A stretch of DNA of 45,630 nt from the NCBI GenBank assembly GCA_964620345.1, contig CAZUHK010000007.1, positions 1-45,630 of the forward strand. The letters are read 5' to 3'. Under the pieces are notes generated by a model that made no database searches, was not told where the DNA came from, and saw only the letters and a program-made list of their open reading frames with translations. Made by a program: the position numbers and the translations under genes. The stretch's first letter is position 1. Each line of letters begins with the position of its first letter. Origin of the DNA: CAZUHK01 sp964620345. GTDB lineage: Bacteria; Planctomycetota; Phycisphaerae; Phycisphaerales; Zrk34. Below, piece by piece: positions 16,775-26,393 of this stretch.

Positions 16775-17674
16775 ATGACCATCACATCCAGCGACACCCA
16801 GGGCCTTGAGCTGAGCTTTGCCGAGAGAGACAAGGTGATCAACGAGGCGATCAACGACATCTCGCACATCGCGACCTTGCCCGAGGTGACGGTCAAGATC
16901 ATCGAGCTGGTGGAGAATCCCAACTCCACCGCGCACGATCTGCACGTGATCATTTCCAACGACCCGGCGCTGTCGGCCCGGGTGCTGAAGGTGGTCAACT
17001 CCGCGTTTTATGCGCTGCCGGGGCAGATCGGCTCGATCAACCGGGCGATCGTGCTGCTGGGCCTCAACGCGGTGAAGAACATCGCCATCGCCGCGTCGCT
17101 GGCCAAGCTGTTCCGCGGCGGCCGGCTCACGCCCGACTTCGCCGCCCGCGACCTGTGGACCCATTCCATGGCCGTGGCCACCGCGGTCAAAATGCTCAGC
17201 GAGCGCATCCGCCTGGGTCTGCCCGACGAGGCGTTCCTGGCCGGGCTGATCCACGACATCGGCGTGATGGTCGAGATGCAGGCCCGCCGCGCCAAGCTCG
17301 TGCAGGTGCTGCAGCGCATGAAGGAACACGACGAGCGATTTCGCCAGGCCGAGATGAAGGTGCTGGGCGTGACCCACGAACACCTGGGCCAGGCGCTTTG
17401 CGAAAAATGGAAGTTCCCCCTGTTCCTGCAGCACGTGGCGGGGTTTCACCACCGGCCGCTGGAGCTGACGGCCGAGAGCCGCACGCTCGCCTCGCTGGTA
17501 CACGTGGCCGACGTGATCGCGGCCCGCGCCGAGCTGGGCTTTGCCGGCACGGTGGACAAGCTCGAAGCGCGGCCGGGCGTGCTGGCAGAACTCAAGCTGA
17601 CCGATGCGGTGATCGATGAAGTGACCCAGGCCCTGCCCCCCGCGGTGGAAGTTGCCGACAGCATGCTCAGTTGA
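16775..17674 (+). CDS. HDOD-domain protein
   Basis: The 299-aa protein consists mainly of an HDOD domain (about 25-220): ISHIATLPEVTVKIIELVENPNSTAHDLHVIISNDPALSARVLKVVNSAFY, IGSINRAIVLLGLNAVKNIAIAASLAKLF, then GLIHDIGVMVEMQ and HEHLGQALCEKWKFP. HDOD proteins are HD-related domains used in signalling and regulation; they usually lack full catalytic metal sites. I chose ATG 16775 from the domain boundary; the frame stays open upstream. It is divergent from the carboxypeptidase gene and ends at a strong terminator (17731-17763). Confidence 0.9.
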   Translation: MTITSSDTQGLELSFAERDKVINEAINDISHIATLPEVTVKIIELVENPNSTAHDLHVIISNDPALSARVLKVVNSAFYALPGQIGSINRAIVLLGLNAVKNIAIAASLAKLFRGGRLTPDFAARDLWTHSMAVATAVKMLSERIRLGLPDEAFLAGLIHDIGVMVEMQARRAKLVQVLQRMKEHDERFRQAEMKVLGVTHEHLGQALCEKWKFPLFLQHVAGFHHRPLELTAESRTLASLVHVADVIAARAELGFAGTVDKLEARPGVLAELKLTDAVIDEVTQALPPAVEVADSMLS

Positions 17675-17730
17675 TGCTGGCGGGTACGACCGGCGCGACG
17701 ACAACCCAGGCGTCTCTCTTTCTCCCTCCG

Positions 17731-17763
17731 GGCGACCAGAAGTACCGCTTCTGGCCGCCTTTT
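17731..17763 (+). terminator. intrinsic terminator after the HDOD gene
   Basis: The stem GGCG-A-CCAGAAG / CTTCTGG-C-CGCC (one internal mismatch, 5-nt loop) is followed by TTTT. It lies just before the end of the convergent dciA-like gene. Confidence 0.8.
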
Positions 17764-17764
17764 C

Positions 17765-18115
17765 TCATGCGCCGACTTCGATCTTCACGACGCGCAGGTT
17801 GCCCTTGAAGCCCTGGCGCAGCGCCGCGAGCAAACCGCTGCGCAGCGCCCGGTCGAGCTGGTAGTGCGTGGCGCTGTCCGGCACGGCCACGTGCAGCGTG
17901 GCGCGGGCGAAGCGGCGTAGCGTGGTGCGCTGGGCGATGGCCACGGGGACGGTGTCTTCCCACAGCGCGACCAGTTGCCCGAGCTGCGCGTGGGGCCGGG
18001 CGTACTGCCGCTGGAACTGGCCTTCGATGAACGAAAGATCGCCGACGTTCGTGCGGCGGCTGCGCCAGCCGGCGAGGCGGTGGAGGTAGGCGTCCTGGGA
18101 GTCGGGCGTGGGCAT
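17765..18115 (-). CDS. DciA-type DUF721 protein
   Basis: The 116-aa protein is dominated by the DUF721 core: LGQLVALWEDTVPVAIAQRTTLRRFARATLHVAVPDSATHYQLDRALRSGLLAALRQGF and the final strand LRVVKIEVG. The family includes DciA, the ancestral loader of the DnaB replicative helicase in bacteria lacking DnaC. No replication genes are adjacent. A TACAAT -10 (18124-18129) lies 8 nt before the ATG, consistent with leaderless transcription. Confidence 0.82.
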   Translation of the reverse strand: MPTPDSQDAYLHRLAGWRSRRTNVGDLSFIEGQFQRQYARPHAQLGQLVALWEDTVPVAIAQRTTLRRFARATLHVAVPDSATHYQLDRALRSGLLAALRQGFKGNLRVVKIEVGA

Positions 18116-18160
18116 GCGCGATCATTGTACCGCGCCGCGCGGCGAAGCTAACCTGCGGCC

Positions 18161-18682
18161 ATGGCCAAACGCCCGCCGTCCCGCTGGTCGATGTCGCGCT
18201 GGCTTGAGCTGAGCCGGCGGCGGCGTCGTGCGGTGGGCCTGGTCGTGGCGCTGCTGCTGGCGGTCGCCGCCTGGGGCCTGGCCGATCGCTGGATCGCCCG
18301 GGCCACCGCCGACCATCGCCTCCGCGGCATCGCACGAACGACCGACGAACCGACCGTCATCACCTTTACCACCGCCGCCCAAACCCGGCGCATCCGCCTG
18401 GCGGGCATCGCCGTTCCCCCGGCGTGGCGCGCCACAACGCACGGCGCGCTGGTTGAACTGATCGACAACCGCCCGGTGACGGTGGTGCTGGACGAGGCGG
18501 TCGACGGCGACCCGCGCGCCGCGCTGGTCTACCGCGACGCCGACGGCCTGCTGGTCAGCGAGCATCTGATCAACCAGGGCCTGGCGCGGTGGGATGGCGA
18601 TGCGACCCGGCCGCTGGGGCCGTGGCTGGGGCGCCTGGAGGGCTACGCACGGGACGACGGGCGGGGGATGTGGCAGAAATGA
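18161..18682 (+). CDS. membrane-anchored SNase-like (thermonuclease fold) protein
   Basis: The 173-aa protein has one N-terminal TM helix after a basic stretch (residues 22-42), then a staphylococcal-nuclease-like OB fold: TRRIRLAGIAVP, a NRPVTVVLDEAVDGDPRAALVYRDADGLLVSEHLINQGLARW section and EGYARDDGRGMW. In true nucleases the active-site Arg-Asp-Arg triad lies around RL.GID and ER...R. Here RLAGIA lacks the Asp after GI, so nuclease activity is doubtful and a binding role is possible. TAACCT (18149-18154) sits 6 nt before the ATG. Confidence 0.75.
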   Translation: MAKRPPSRWSMSRWLELSRRRRRAVGLVVALLLAVAAWGLADRWIARATADHRLRGIARTTDEPTVITFTTAAQTRRIRLAGIAVPPAWRATTHGALVELIDNRPVTVVLDEAVDGDPRAALVYRDADGLLVSEHLINQGLARWDGDATRPLGPWLGRLEGYARDDGRGMWQK

Positions 18683-18777
18683 TCGTCATCGGCGTTGGCC
18701 GCGCCGGCAACCGGGCTTATACTGGACCGATCGACGCCGCGGGGTGCGTGCCCTCACGTCTGACTCGGAAAGGACCG

Positions 18778-18993
18778 ATGCGAAACGTACGCGATCGACG
18801 CAGCGAAATGATCGCCCAGACCAGCGCGTGGCTGACCTGGGCGTTGTCGAACGACGTGGCGGTGCCGCGAATCCCCCGACGCAGTGTGGCGGCCGGCGGG
18901 TTCAGTGACCTGCTGCGCCTGCCCGAAGCGCGGGCCGCGGTCCACCACTGGTGGGCGATGACGCTGGACCGGATGGACCGATACCGGGCCTGA
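18778..18993 (+). CDS. small hypothetical protein (71 aa)
   Basis: A short frame starts at ATG 18778 with GGAAAGG at good spacing, one of the better ribosome-binding sites in the window. The product is amphipathic with several Trp (AWLTWALSN, HHWWAMTLDRMDRYRA) and basic N- and mid-sections. No domain is recognised. It ends 25 nt before the PH-like membrane protein gene, so the two are probably co-transcribed. Confidence 0.5.
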   Translation: MRNVRDRRSEMIAQTSAWLTWALSNDVAVPRIPRRSVAAGGFSDLLRLPEARAAVHHWWAMTLDRMDRYRA

Positions 18994-19018
18994 CCAAGGC
19001 CCGCAGGGGAACTGGCAC

Positions 19019-19672
19019 ATGCTGGCTGAGGCGAAGATCAACAGGGAATGGGCGGTGCGGCTGATCGCCATCGGCGTGCTGTTCACCGCGTTCGGCGCAT
19101 GGTTTGTCTACGACGGCGCCATCGCCTGGCCCCGGCACGTCGAGCATTACAAGCTGGCCTACGAAATCCCCGAGGGCGCCGATCAGTCGCAGGCCAAGCT
19201 GCGCGACGACTGGCGCGAGCGGTTCGAGGAGGCCGGCCTCGCCCCGCCGGACAACCCCAAAGACCTGAAGCATCACAGCCCGATGGACATCACGATGCAG
19301 TTCGTCTATGCCGCGGTCTGCATCCCCATCGGCCTGCTCTCGCTGCTGTGGCTGGGCATCAACGCCCGCCGTCGCCTCTACGCCGATGAGCAGGGCGTGG
19401 TGTTCGGCTCGCGCCGGGTGAACTACGAGCAGGTCAGCGACATCGACTACGGCCGATGGGACTCCAAGGGCATCGCCGTGCTGGAGACGGCCGACAACAA
19501 GCTGCTGACGCTGGACGACTGGAAGTTCAAGGGCGCCGACGGCGTGCTGGCAGCGGTCGAGCAGAAGACCGGCCGCACGCGGCCCACGCCGGCCCGCAAG
19601 CAGAGCACGCAGGCCTCGGCGAACGAGCCGCCGCCGACCGAGGCGCCGATGGAGCCGACGAAGCGCGAGTAG
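19019..19672 (+). CDS. two-TM membrane protein with PH-like domain
   Basis: 217 aa. TM1 is at about 14-35 (LIAIGVLFTAFGAWFVYDGA), followed by a charged extracytoplasmic loop (about 36-95). TM2 is at about 99-120 (QFVYAAVCIPIGLLSLLWLGI). A cytoplasmic beta-rich segment (YADEQGVVFGSRRVNYEQVSDIDYGRWDSKGIAVLETADNKLLTLDDWKF) resembles bacterial PH-like domains. The tail is Pro/Thr-rich and likely disordered. An AGGGGA element precedes the ATG. The function is unknown. Confidence 0.8.
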   Translation: MLAEAKINREWAVRLIAIGVLFTAFGAWFVYDGAIAWPRHVEHYKLAYEIPEGADQSQAKLRDDWRERFEEAGLAPPDNPKDLKHHSPMDITMQFVYAAVCIPIGLLSLLWLGINARRRLYADEQGVVFGSRRVNYEQVSDIDYGRWDSKGIAVLETADNKLLTLDDWKFKGADGVLAAVEQKTGRTRPTPARKQSTQASANEPPPTEAPMEPTKRE

Positions 19673-19688
19673 GCGGATCAATCGAACC

Positions 19689-20864
19689 TCACGCATCGGC
19701 GCCGGTCGCATCGCGGCCCGGTGATTCGATCTGCGCAGCGAGGGTCGCACGCAACACTTCAGGCGTCGCACCGGCGGAGATCGGAATGAACCGGCCCTTC
19801 TCGCGATCGCCCCGAAGCAGGTGCCAGCTCACCAGGCCGATGCGCTCGGCGGCGGGGCGGTCGAGCTTGGGCATCGGCTGATCGAACAGCGCCGCCGCGG
19901 TCGTCGCCGCCCAATCGAGTTGGCCCTCGCGGTCGCGCCGCTGAAGCTCACCCAGCAGCGCAATGCATCCGGGTGTCACGATGAACAGCCGCGGGCAGCG
20001 CTTGCGCCGGCCGCGCTGCACGACCAGTAATCGCAACGCCCGCAGCGGGCGCATGTCGCGCAGCTCGCCGCGTTCCAACACACCGGCCGCGTCCAGCCGT
20101 TGCTTGAGGCGTTGGGCGTGCTCGAAGTTCAGCGCCGCCGCGGCCCGCTTCATCGCCCGGCCCTGTTGGTCGCGCCACGCCTGCCGGTCGCCGGCGAGCA
20201 GCCCGACCGCCTGGTCGATCTGCCCGTGGTAGTGGCGCATCGGTACCGACCCATCGCACGGCGCGGGGCAGCGGCCCATCTCCTTGTACGCGCACGCCTC
20301 GCCGCCTGGGGCCTTGACCAGAATCTCGTGATACCGGCACAGGTCGCACACATCGGTCAGTGTCTCGATCACGCGCTTGGCCGACGCGGCGGTCGGCAGC
20401 GGGCCGAACCATTCGCCGGCGCGCGGCCGCAGCTCCGGGTGCGCGGTGAAGCGGGGGTGCGCGGCGGCGCGATCGACGTGCAGCCAGTGGCCCTTCCAGT
20501 GGCGGACCATGCGGCGGTAGCGCTGGGGGATCAGGCGGCGGGCGTTTTCCAGTAGCGCCCAGTTGGCCTCGAACGCGCTGTACGCCGGCCGCCAGTAGAC
20601 GCCGCGGGTGATCGCGCGGTAGTCGGTCCGCTTGGCCGGCGCCGCGTCCGGGTCGGCCGGGCCCAGGCGGTTGACCAGCACGTGGCGCAGGTTTCCCGCC
20701 GTGGCCAGCAGCACCGGCCGATCACTCGCGTCGCACAGCAGGTACGTCGCGGGCTTGGCCGGCACGCTCAGCCGCCATCGCTCGATGTCCGTGCTCGGCG
20801 ACACCGTGATCGCGCAGGGCAGTTGGGGTTGCGTGGTCGGCTTGTCGCGGCCGTGGTCGGGCAT
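19689..20864 (-). CDS. UvrC-like protein with degenerate GIY-YIG domain
   Basis: 391 aa, resembling the N-terminal half of excinuclease subunit UvrC. Order: a GIY-YIG-like fold (about 28-110: KPATYLLCDASDRPVLLATAGNLRHVL, then AFEANWALLENARRLIPQRY); a cysteine quartet at about 165-200 spaced like the UvrC 4Fe-4S ligands (C-x14-C-x7-C-x3-C ending GRCPAPC); a UVR motif (about 228-262, MKRAAAALNFEHAQRLKQRL); and a C-terminal region of unknown fold. The catalytic YVGKA...R segment of UvrC is replaced (LLATAGNLRHV), though the metal Glu (EANWALLEN) remains. There is no RNase-H-like endonuclease half or HhH. It may be a repair accessory or a non-cleaving UvrB partner. A TACACT -10 (20872-20877) lies 7 nt before the ATG. 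Confidence 0.8.
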   Translation of the reverse strand: MPDHGRDKPTTQPQLPCAITVSPSTDIERWRLSVPAKPATYLLCDASDRPVLLATAGNLRHVLVNRLGPADPDAAPAKRTDYRAITRGVYWRPAYSAFEANWALLENARRLIPQRYRRMVRHWKGHWLHVDRAAAHPRFTAHPELRPRAGEWFGPLPTAASAKRVIETLTDVCDLCRYHEILVKAPGGEACAYKEMGRCPAPCDGSVPMRHYHGQIDQAVGLLAGDRQAWRDQQGRAMKRAAAALNFEHAQRLKQRLDAAGVLERGELRDMRPLRALRLLVVQRGRRKRCPRLFIVTPGCIALLGELQRRDREGQLDWAATTAAALFDQPMPKLDRPAAERIGLVSWHLLRGDREKGRFIPISAGATPEVLRATLAAQIESPGRDATGADA

Positions 20865-20891
20865 GCTGCCAAGTGTAAACGCGGATCGCGG

Positions 20892-21965
20892 TCAAAGCGC
20901 CGCGAGGCGCCGCTGCTTGTCGTGCTCGATCAGGGCCGCGACGATCGGGTCCAGCTCGCCGGCGAGCACGGGTTGGAGGTTGAACGATTCGCCGATGCGG
21001 TGATCGACCGCGAGGTTGTCCTTGTAGCGGTAGGTGCGGATGCGCTCGCCGCGCTCGCCGCGGCCGATCATCTTGCTGCGGCTGTGGGCGCGCTGGGCGT
21101 CGAGCTGCTTCTGGTGGTGCTCGTACACCCGCGCCCGCAGCAGCAGCCACGCCTTCTCGCGGTTCTGCTGCTGGCTCTTGGTCTCCTGCATCCGCACCTC
21201 GATGCCCGTGGGCAGGTGGCGCATCTTTACTGCGGTGGCGACCTTGTTCACGTTCTGCCCGCCGGGGCCTTGGGCGGTGGTGATGTCGATCTCCACGTCG
21301 GCCTCGTCGATCCGCACGTCGAGTTTTTCCGGCTCGGGCAGCACGGCGACGGTCGCGGTGGAGGTATGCACCCGGCCCTGGGCCTCGGTGGCCGGCACAC
21401 GCTTGACGCAATGCGTGCCGCCCTCGTAGCCCAGGCCCAGCCACGCCCCGTCGCCGCGGACGTTGATCGTCGCGTGCTTCACCCCGCCCATCTCCGCCAG
21501 CGCCGCGTCCATCAGATCCCACTTCCACCGGTGCGCCTGCGCGTAGCGCTGGTACATCGCCATCAGATCCCCGGCCCAGATCGCCGCCTCATCCCCGCCC
21601 ACGCCCGCACGGATCTCCAGGATCACCGCGCCCACCGCGCGGTCGTCGGACGTGACCAGGTCGCCCTTGAGCTTCTCCAGCGTCGCCTCGGCCGCGGCCT
21701 GCTTCTCCGGCAGCTCGGCCGCGGCCATCTGCGCGACCCCCGCATCGTCATCGTCGCTGAGCTCGCGCAGCGCCTCGACTTCATCGCACGTCGCCCGGTA
21801 GGCGAGGTACTGCTCAACGATCGGCTCCAGCACCGCGCGGCGCGTGGACAGCGCGATCATCCGATCCGTGTCGGCCGTGACCGAAGGATCGCCGAGCCGG
21901 CCGTCGATCTCAGCCAGCTCGTTGGCCAGTTCGTCGAGCTTCGCGAACAGCGGTTGGTCGGACAT
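20892..21965 (-). CDS. prfA: peptide chain release factor 1
   Basis: Terminates translation at UAA and UAG. Domains: N-terminal helices, GGDEAAIWAGDL, the codon-recognition PxT motif as PAT in RVPATEAQGRVHTSTATVAVLPE, and the peptidyl-transferase GGQ motif in AQGPGGQNVNKVATAVKMRHLPTGIEV. The RIRTYRYKDNLAVDHRIGESFN tail is RF1-like. 357 aa from ATG 21965; the longer open frame starting at 22019 has a poor N-terminus and is rejected. It sits downstream of rpmE on the same strand, a common pairing (rpmE-prfA). The UvrC-like gene follows after 27 nt. Confidence 0.97.
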   Translation of the reverse strand: MSDQPLFAKLDELANELAEIDGRLGDPSVTADTDRMIALSTRRAVLEPIVEQYLAYRATCDEVEALRELSDDDDAGVAQMAAAELPEKQAAAEATLEKLKGDLVTSDDRAVGAVILEIRAGVGGDEAAIWAGDLMAMYQRYAQAHRWKWDLMDAALAEMGGVKHATINVRGDGAWLGLGYEGGTHCVKRVPATEAQGRVHTSTATVAVLPEPEKLDVRIDEADVEIDITTAQGPGGQNVNKVATAVKMRHLPTGIEVRMQETKSQQQNREKAWLLLRARVYEHHQKQLDAQRAHSRSKMIGRGERGERIRTYRYKDNLAVDHRIGESFNLQPVLAGELDPIVAALIEHDKQRRLAAL

Positions 21966-22117
21966 CGCAGGGGATCGGTGAATCGGTTGCTCGGTGAATC
22001 GGTCGGCTCCGTGCCGCACGGCAGAGTCGCCGGTTTACCGGATCACTCGTGCCGGGACACGAAAAACCGTGGACACGCAAGCGGGCCCACGGTGAACGGT
22101 TGTCGCGGGGTGCGCAG

Positions 22118-22390
22118 CTACTTCTTCGCGGTCTTCTTGCCGAAGTAATCGCCGCCGAAGCGCTTGGTGAACTTCTCGACGCGGCCGGCGGTGTCCAGGA
22201 ACTTCTGCTTGCCGGTGAAGAACGGATGGCTGGCCGAGCTGATCTCCACCTTGATCAGCGGGTATTCCTTGCCGTCCTCCCACTGGGTGGTTTCCTTGCT
22301 CATCAGGGTCGAGCGGGTGAGGAAGCGGTACTCGGCCGAGTGGTCCTCGAAGACCACGTACTGGTACTTGGGGTGAATCTTTTGTTTCAT
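22118..22390 (-). CDS. rpmE2: 50S ribosomal protein L31, zinc-independent type B
   Basis: The 90-aa protein begins MKQKIHPKYQYVVFEDHSAEYRFLTRSTL and contains WEDGKEYPLIKVEISSASHPFFTGKQKFLDTAGRVEKFTKRFGG. It lacks the CxxC zinc ligands of type A L31, so it is the non-zinc form often used under zinc limitation. The basic tail KKTAKK is typical. No type A copy is in the window. It is 152 nt upstream of prfA. Confidence 0.96.
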   Translation of the reverse strand: MKQKIHPKYQYVVFEDHSAEYRFLTRSTLMSKETTQWEDGKEYPLIKVEISSASHPFFTGKQKFLDTAGRVEKFTKRFGGDYFGKKTAKK

Positions 22391-22465
22391 GGCGACACCG
22401 GTGGGCTGGGGCTTTATTGCGAATCGACCATCTTACCAATTCATCGGCGTCGGGCAAACGCCGAT

Positions 22466-23605
<1,140 letters not shown>

Positions 23606-23644
23606 CGCAGCATGTTAACCGCCCGCCGCGGCACGGTCGAAGTT

Positions 23645-23941
23645 TCATCGCTCGCGTGCGGCCAGCCACTTGCTCAGCGAGTTCTGCGATTCGCTCGAGG
23701 GCCGGCCATCGATCAGGCCGTCCGCGGCGAGATCCTCGTCAAGATCGGGCCAGTGGATGCCACGGCCGCCGCCGGTGAGTGTCCATCGCCCTCGCTCCGC
23801 GGCCGTGCCGTGCCACAATCGCGGGTACCACGCCAGCGGAACAATGATTGTTCGCCCATCGGCGAGATCGACTTCGAGCGATTCATCCGTGCAGCGCACG
23901 GCGGTGATCAGGGCGGCGCTCTTAGTTTCCGTGGAACTCAT
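23645..23941 (-). CDS. DUF2442-domain protein
   Basis: 98 aa from ATG 23941. The middle fits DUF2442: ITAVRCTDESLEVDLADGRTIIVPLAWYPRL, then WTLTGGGRGIHWPDLDEDLAADGLIDGRPSSES. It overlaps the end of the upstream DUF4160 gene by 20 nt, so it is translationally coupled. The pair is a frequent bacterial two-gene unit of unclear role; a toxin-antitoxin-like function has been suggested but nothing in the sequence proves it. Confidence 0.82.
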   Translation of the reverse strand: MSSTETKSAALITAVRCTDESLEVDLADGRTIIVPLAWYPRLWHGTAAERGRWTLTGGGRGIHWPDLDEDLAADGLIDGRPSSESQNSLSKWLAARER

Positions 23942-24158
23942 GCCAGGCATCCCAGAGTGTGGTTTGGTGATCTGCAAGCAGTCGGAGAATCTGGTTCAGC
24001 TCTTGTCGCGCGAAGCCGTGGTTGGCCGCGACGCGAACCGGTCGAAGCCACGCTTTCATCGTCATGGCCTCACGATCCACGTGAACGTGCGGCGGCTCGT
24101 TGGGCTCATGACTGTAGAAGTATATGCGGTAGGGGCCGGTTCGCAGAATGGTCGGCAT
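23922..24158 (-). CDS. DUF4160-domain protein
   Basis: 78 aa, nearly all DUF4160: PTILRTGPYRIYFYSHEPNEPPHVHVDREAMTMKAWLRPVRVAANHGFARQELNQILRLLADHQTTLWDAWHEFHG. The His-rich HVHV segment is characteristic. It is first gene of the pair with DUF2442. Its promoter region is cut by the N run beginning 18 nt upstream. Confidence 0.85.
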   Translation of the reverse strand: MPTILRTGPYRIYFYSHEPNEPPHVHVDREAMTMKAWLRPVRVAANHGFARQELNQILRLLADHQTTLWDAWHEFHGN

Positions 24159-24175
24159 GATCGGCTTGAGTATAT

Positions 24176-24185
24176 NNNNNNNNNN
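24176..24185. other. assembly gap (10 N)
   Basis: An N run lies between the DUF4160 gene and ilvD. Linkage and distance across it are unproven, and promoters for both flanking genes may be missing. Confidence 1.
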
Positions 24186-24207
24186 GCCGCGCTGGCGCGG
24201 GCCGATC

Positions 24208-24216
24208 TGCTAAAAT
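24208..24216 (+). promoter_or_regulatory. extended -10 element upstream of ilvD
   Basis: TGC followed by TAAAAT (24211-24216) gives an extended -10, 25 nt before the ilvD ATG. Any -35 would fall at the edge of the N run, so this is only half a promoter. Confidence 0.4.
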
Positions 24217-24241
24217 CCCCGCCCCCGCACGAGGCATCACC

Positions 24242-25942
24242 ATGAGCACGACCACGCACAAGCTGAACAGGTATTCCAGCCGCATCACCCAGCCGGCCAG
24301 CCAGGGCGCCAGCCAGGCGATGCTCTACGCCACCGGCCTCACGCCCGAGGACATGGACAAGCCGCAGGTCGGCATCGTCGCCAACTGGTTCGAGGGCAAT
24401 CCCTGCAACATGCACCTGAACGACCTGGCGGCGATGGTACACGAGGGCGTGCAGTCGGCCGGGATGGTCGGCATGCGGTTCAACACCATCGGCGTGTCCG
24501 ACGGCATCGCGATGGGCACCGATGGCATGAGCTACTCGCTGCAATCGCGCGACCTGATCGCCGATTCGATCGAAACCGTCATGGCCGCCCAGTGGTACGA
24601 CGCGATGGTCGCGCTGCCCGGCTGCGACAAGAACATGCCCGGCTGCCTGATCGCGATGGGGCGGCTCAACCGCCCGGCGATCATGGTCTACGGCGGGACG
24701 ATCAAGCCCGGCTGCGCCGAGATCAAGGGCGAAGACCGCGTGCTGGACATCGTCAGCGCGTTCCAGAGCTACGGCGAGAAGCTGGCCGGGGCGATCAGCG
24801 AAGACGAGCGGCGGCAGATCGTCAAAAACAGTTGCCCCGGCGCCGGGGCGTGCGGCGGGATGTACACCGCGAACACCATGGCCAGCGCGATCGAGGCGAT
24901 GGGCATGTCCCTGCCGTATTCATCGAGCACGCCCGCGGAGGACGGCGGCAAGCACGACGAATGCCGCCGGGCCGGCGCCGCGATGCTCCAACTGCTCGAG
25001 CTCGACCTCAAGCCGCGCGACATCATGACCCGCCAGGCCTTCGAAAACGCGATGGTGCTGGCCATGGCGATGGGCGGCTCGACCAACCTCGTGCTGCACC
25101 TGCTGGCGATCGCCCGGGCGGTCGATGTCGAGCTGAGCATCGATGACTTCTACGCCGTGGCGCACCGCATCCCGCTGCTGGGCGACCTCAAGCCCTCGGG
25201 CAAGTTCGTGATGGAAGACGTGCACAAGGTCGGCGGCGTGCCGGCGGTGATGAAGTACCTGCTGCACAAGGGCCTGCTCGACGGCACGTGCATGACCGTC
25301 ACCGGCAAGACGCTCGAGGAGAACCTCGAAGCCGCGCCGGGCCTGAGCGAAGGGCAGAAGGTGATCGCCACCGTCGATAAGCCGCTCAAACCGACCGGCC
25401 ACATCAGCATCCTCAAGGGCAACCTCGCGCCCGACGGCGCGGTGGGCAAGATCACCGGCAAGCAGGGCACGAAGTTCAGCGGCCCGGCCAAGGTTTACGA
25501 CAGCGAGGAGGACATGCTCAAGGGCCTGGAGGGCGGCCAGATCCGCAAGGGCCAGGTCATCGTGATCCGATACGAAGGCCCCAAGGGCGGGCCGGGCATG
25601 CCCGAAATGCTCACGCCCACCAGCGCCCTGGCCGGCGCGGGGCTGGTGGACGGCGTGGCGCTGATCACCGACGGCCGCTTCTCCGGCGGGTCGCACGGGT
25701 TCATCATCGGCCACGTCGTGCCCGAAGCGCAGGACGGCGGGCCGATCGCCCTGATCCGCGATGGCGACCAGATCACCATCGACGACGACGCCGGCACGAT
25801 CGCGGTCGACCTGGGCGATGACGAAATCGCCGCCCGCCGCGGCGCCTGGGCGAGGCCGGCCTACAAGGCCCACCGCGGCACGCTGTGGAAGTACATCAAG
25901 ACCGTCAAGACCGCCAGCGAGGGCTGCGTCACCGATGAGTGA
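24242..25942 (+). CDS. ilvD: dihydroxy-acid dehydratase
   Basis: Fe-S dehydratase of valine and isoleucine synthesis (566 aa). Key features: LPGCDKNMPGC (two cluster cysteines), SCPGAGACGGMYTANTMASAIEAMG (third Cys), MALPYSS-like MSLPYSSSTPAEDGG, AMGGSTNLVLHLLAIA, GNLAPDGAVGKITG, YEGPKGGPGMPEML and LITDGRFSGGSHGFIIGHVVPEA. It is complete. ilvN is about 3.3 kb downstream on the same strand, but other genes intervene. Confidence 0.97.
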   Translation: MSTTTHKLNRYSSRITQPASQGASQAMLYATGLTPEDMDKPQVGIVANWFEGNPCNMHLNDLAAMVHEGVQSAGMVGMRFNTIGVSDGIAMGTDGMSYSLQSRDLIADSIETVMAAQWYDAMVALPGCDKNMPGCLIAMGRLNRPAIMVYGGTIKPGCAEIKGEDRVLDIVSAFQSYGEKLAGAISEDERRQIVKNSCPGAGACGGMYTANTMASAIEAMGMSLPYSSSTPAEDGGKHDECRRAGAAMLQLLELDLKPRDIMTRQAFENAMVLAMAMGGSTNLVLHLLAIARAVDVELSIDDFYAVAHRIPLLGDLKPSGKFVMEDVHKVGGVPAVMKYLLHKGLLDGTCMTVTGKTLEENLEAAPGLSEGQKVIATVDKPLKPTGHISILKGNLAPDGAVGKITGKQGTKFSGPAKVYDSEEDMLKGLEGGQIRKGQVIVIRYEGPKGGPGMPEMLTPTSALAGAGLVDGVALITDGRFSGGSHGFIIGHVVPEAQDGGPIALIRDGDQITIDDDAGTIAVDLGDDEIAARRGAWARPAYKAHRGTLWKYIKTVKTASEGCVTDE

Positions 25943-26393
25943 CCGGCCGCCCTTTCGAGCACGCACCAGCCGCGCGACCCGATCTCGAGTGGAAGCCACG
26001 CAGGCGCATCGGTCGGTTCAACGGCAGCCCGGGCGAGTTGAAACGGCACGAGGAAGAATAAATGAAACGGTCGGCACAACCGCAGTGGCCGCCGACCGCT
26101 TCCCCCGCATGCCGGTGGGCGATTTTCCCCATGTCGCCCACCGACGCTTGCCATCGTGTTCCGCCGACTCCGAGTGTCCGGAAGTTCCCGGAAGCCCTTG
26201 CTGCTGATGAACATGCGTTCAGGCAGCTTAGTGCCCGCTCATACTGTCGCCAGACCCGACCTTGAGGCCCCCCTCGTATTGGGGATGTCTTTTTGCTCGA
26301 CGGTGGCCGGAGAATCGGTCACAATGCGAGTCGCTTACTTTTGGGTGATTCCGCACTGGACACCCGCGACCGATGCGGGGAACTGGGGTAGTC
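25943..26393. other. intergenic region with a strong hairpin
   Basis: 451 bp between ilvD and the LuxR-type gene. It contains a perfect 10-bp hairpin CGGTGGGCGA/TCGCCCACCG (26113-26122 with 26134-26143, 11-nt loop) without a T run, and a weak C/G stem before GTCTTTTT near 26287. No credible gene: the small ATG frame at 26062 has atypical composition. It may hold the ilvD 3' end and the regulator's promoter. Confidence 0.5.

Noticed and set aside
26062..26265. 67-aa frame downstream of ilvD
   Set aside because: No ribosome-binding site, atypical composition and no recognisable domain.
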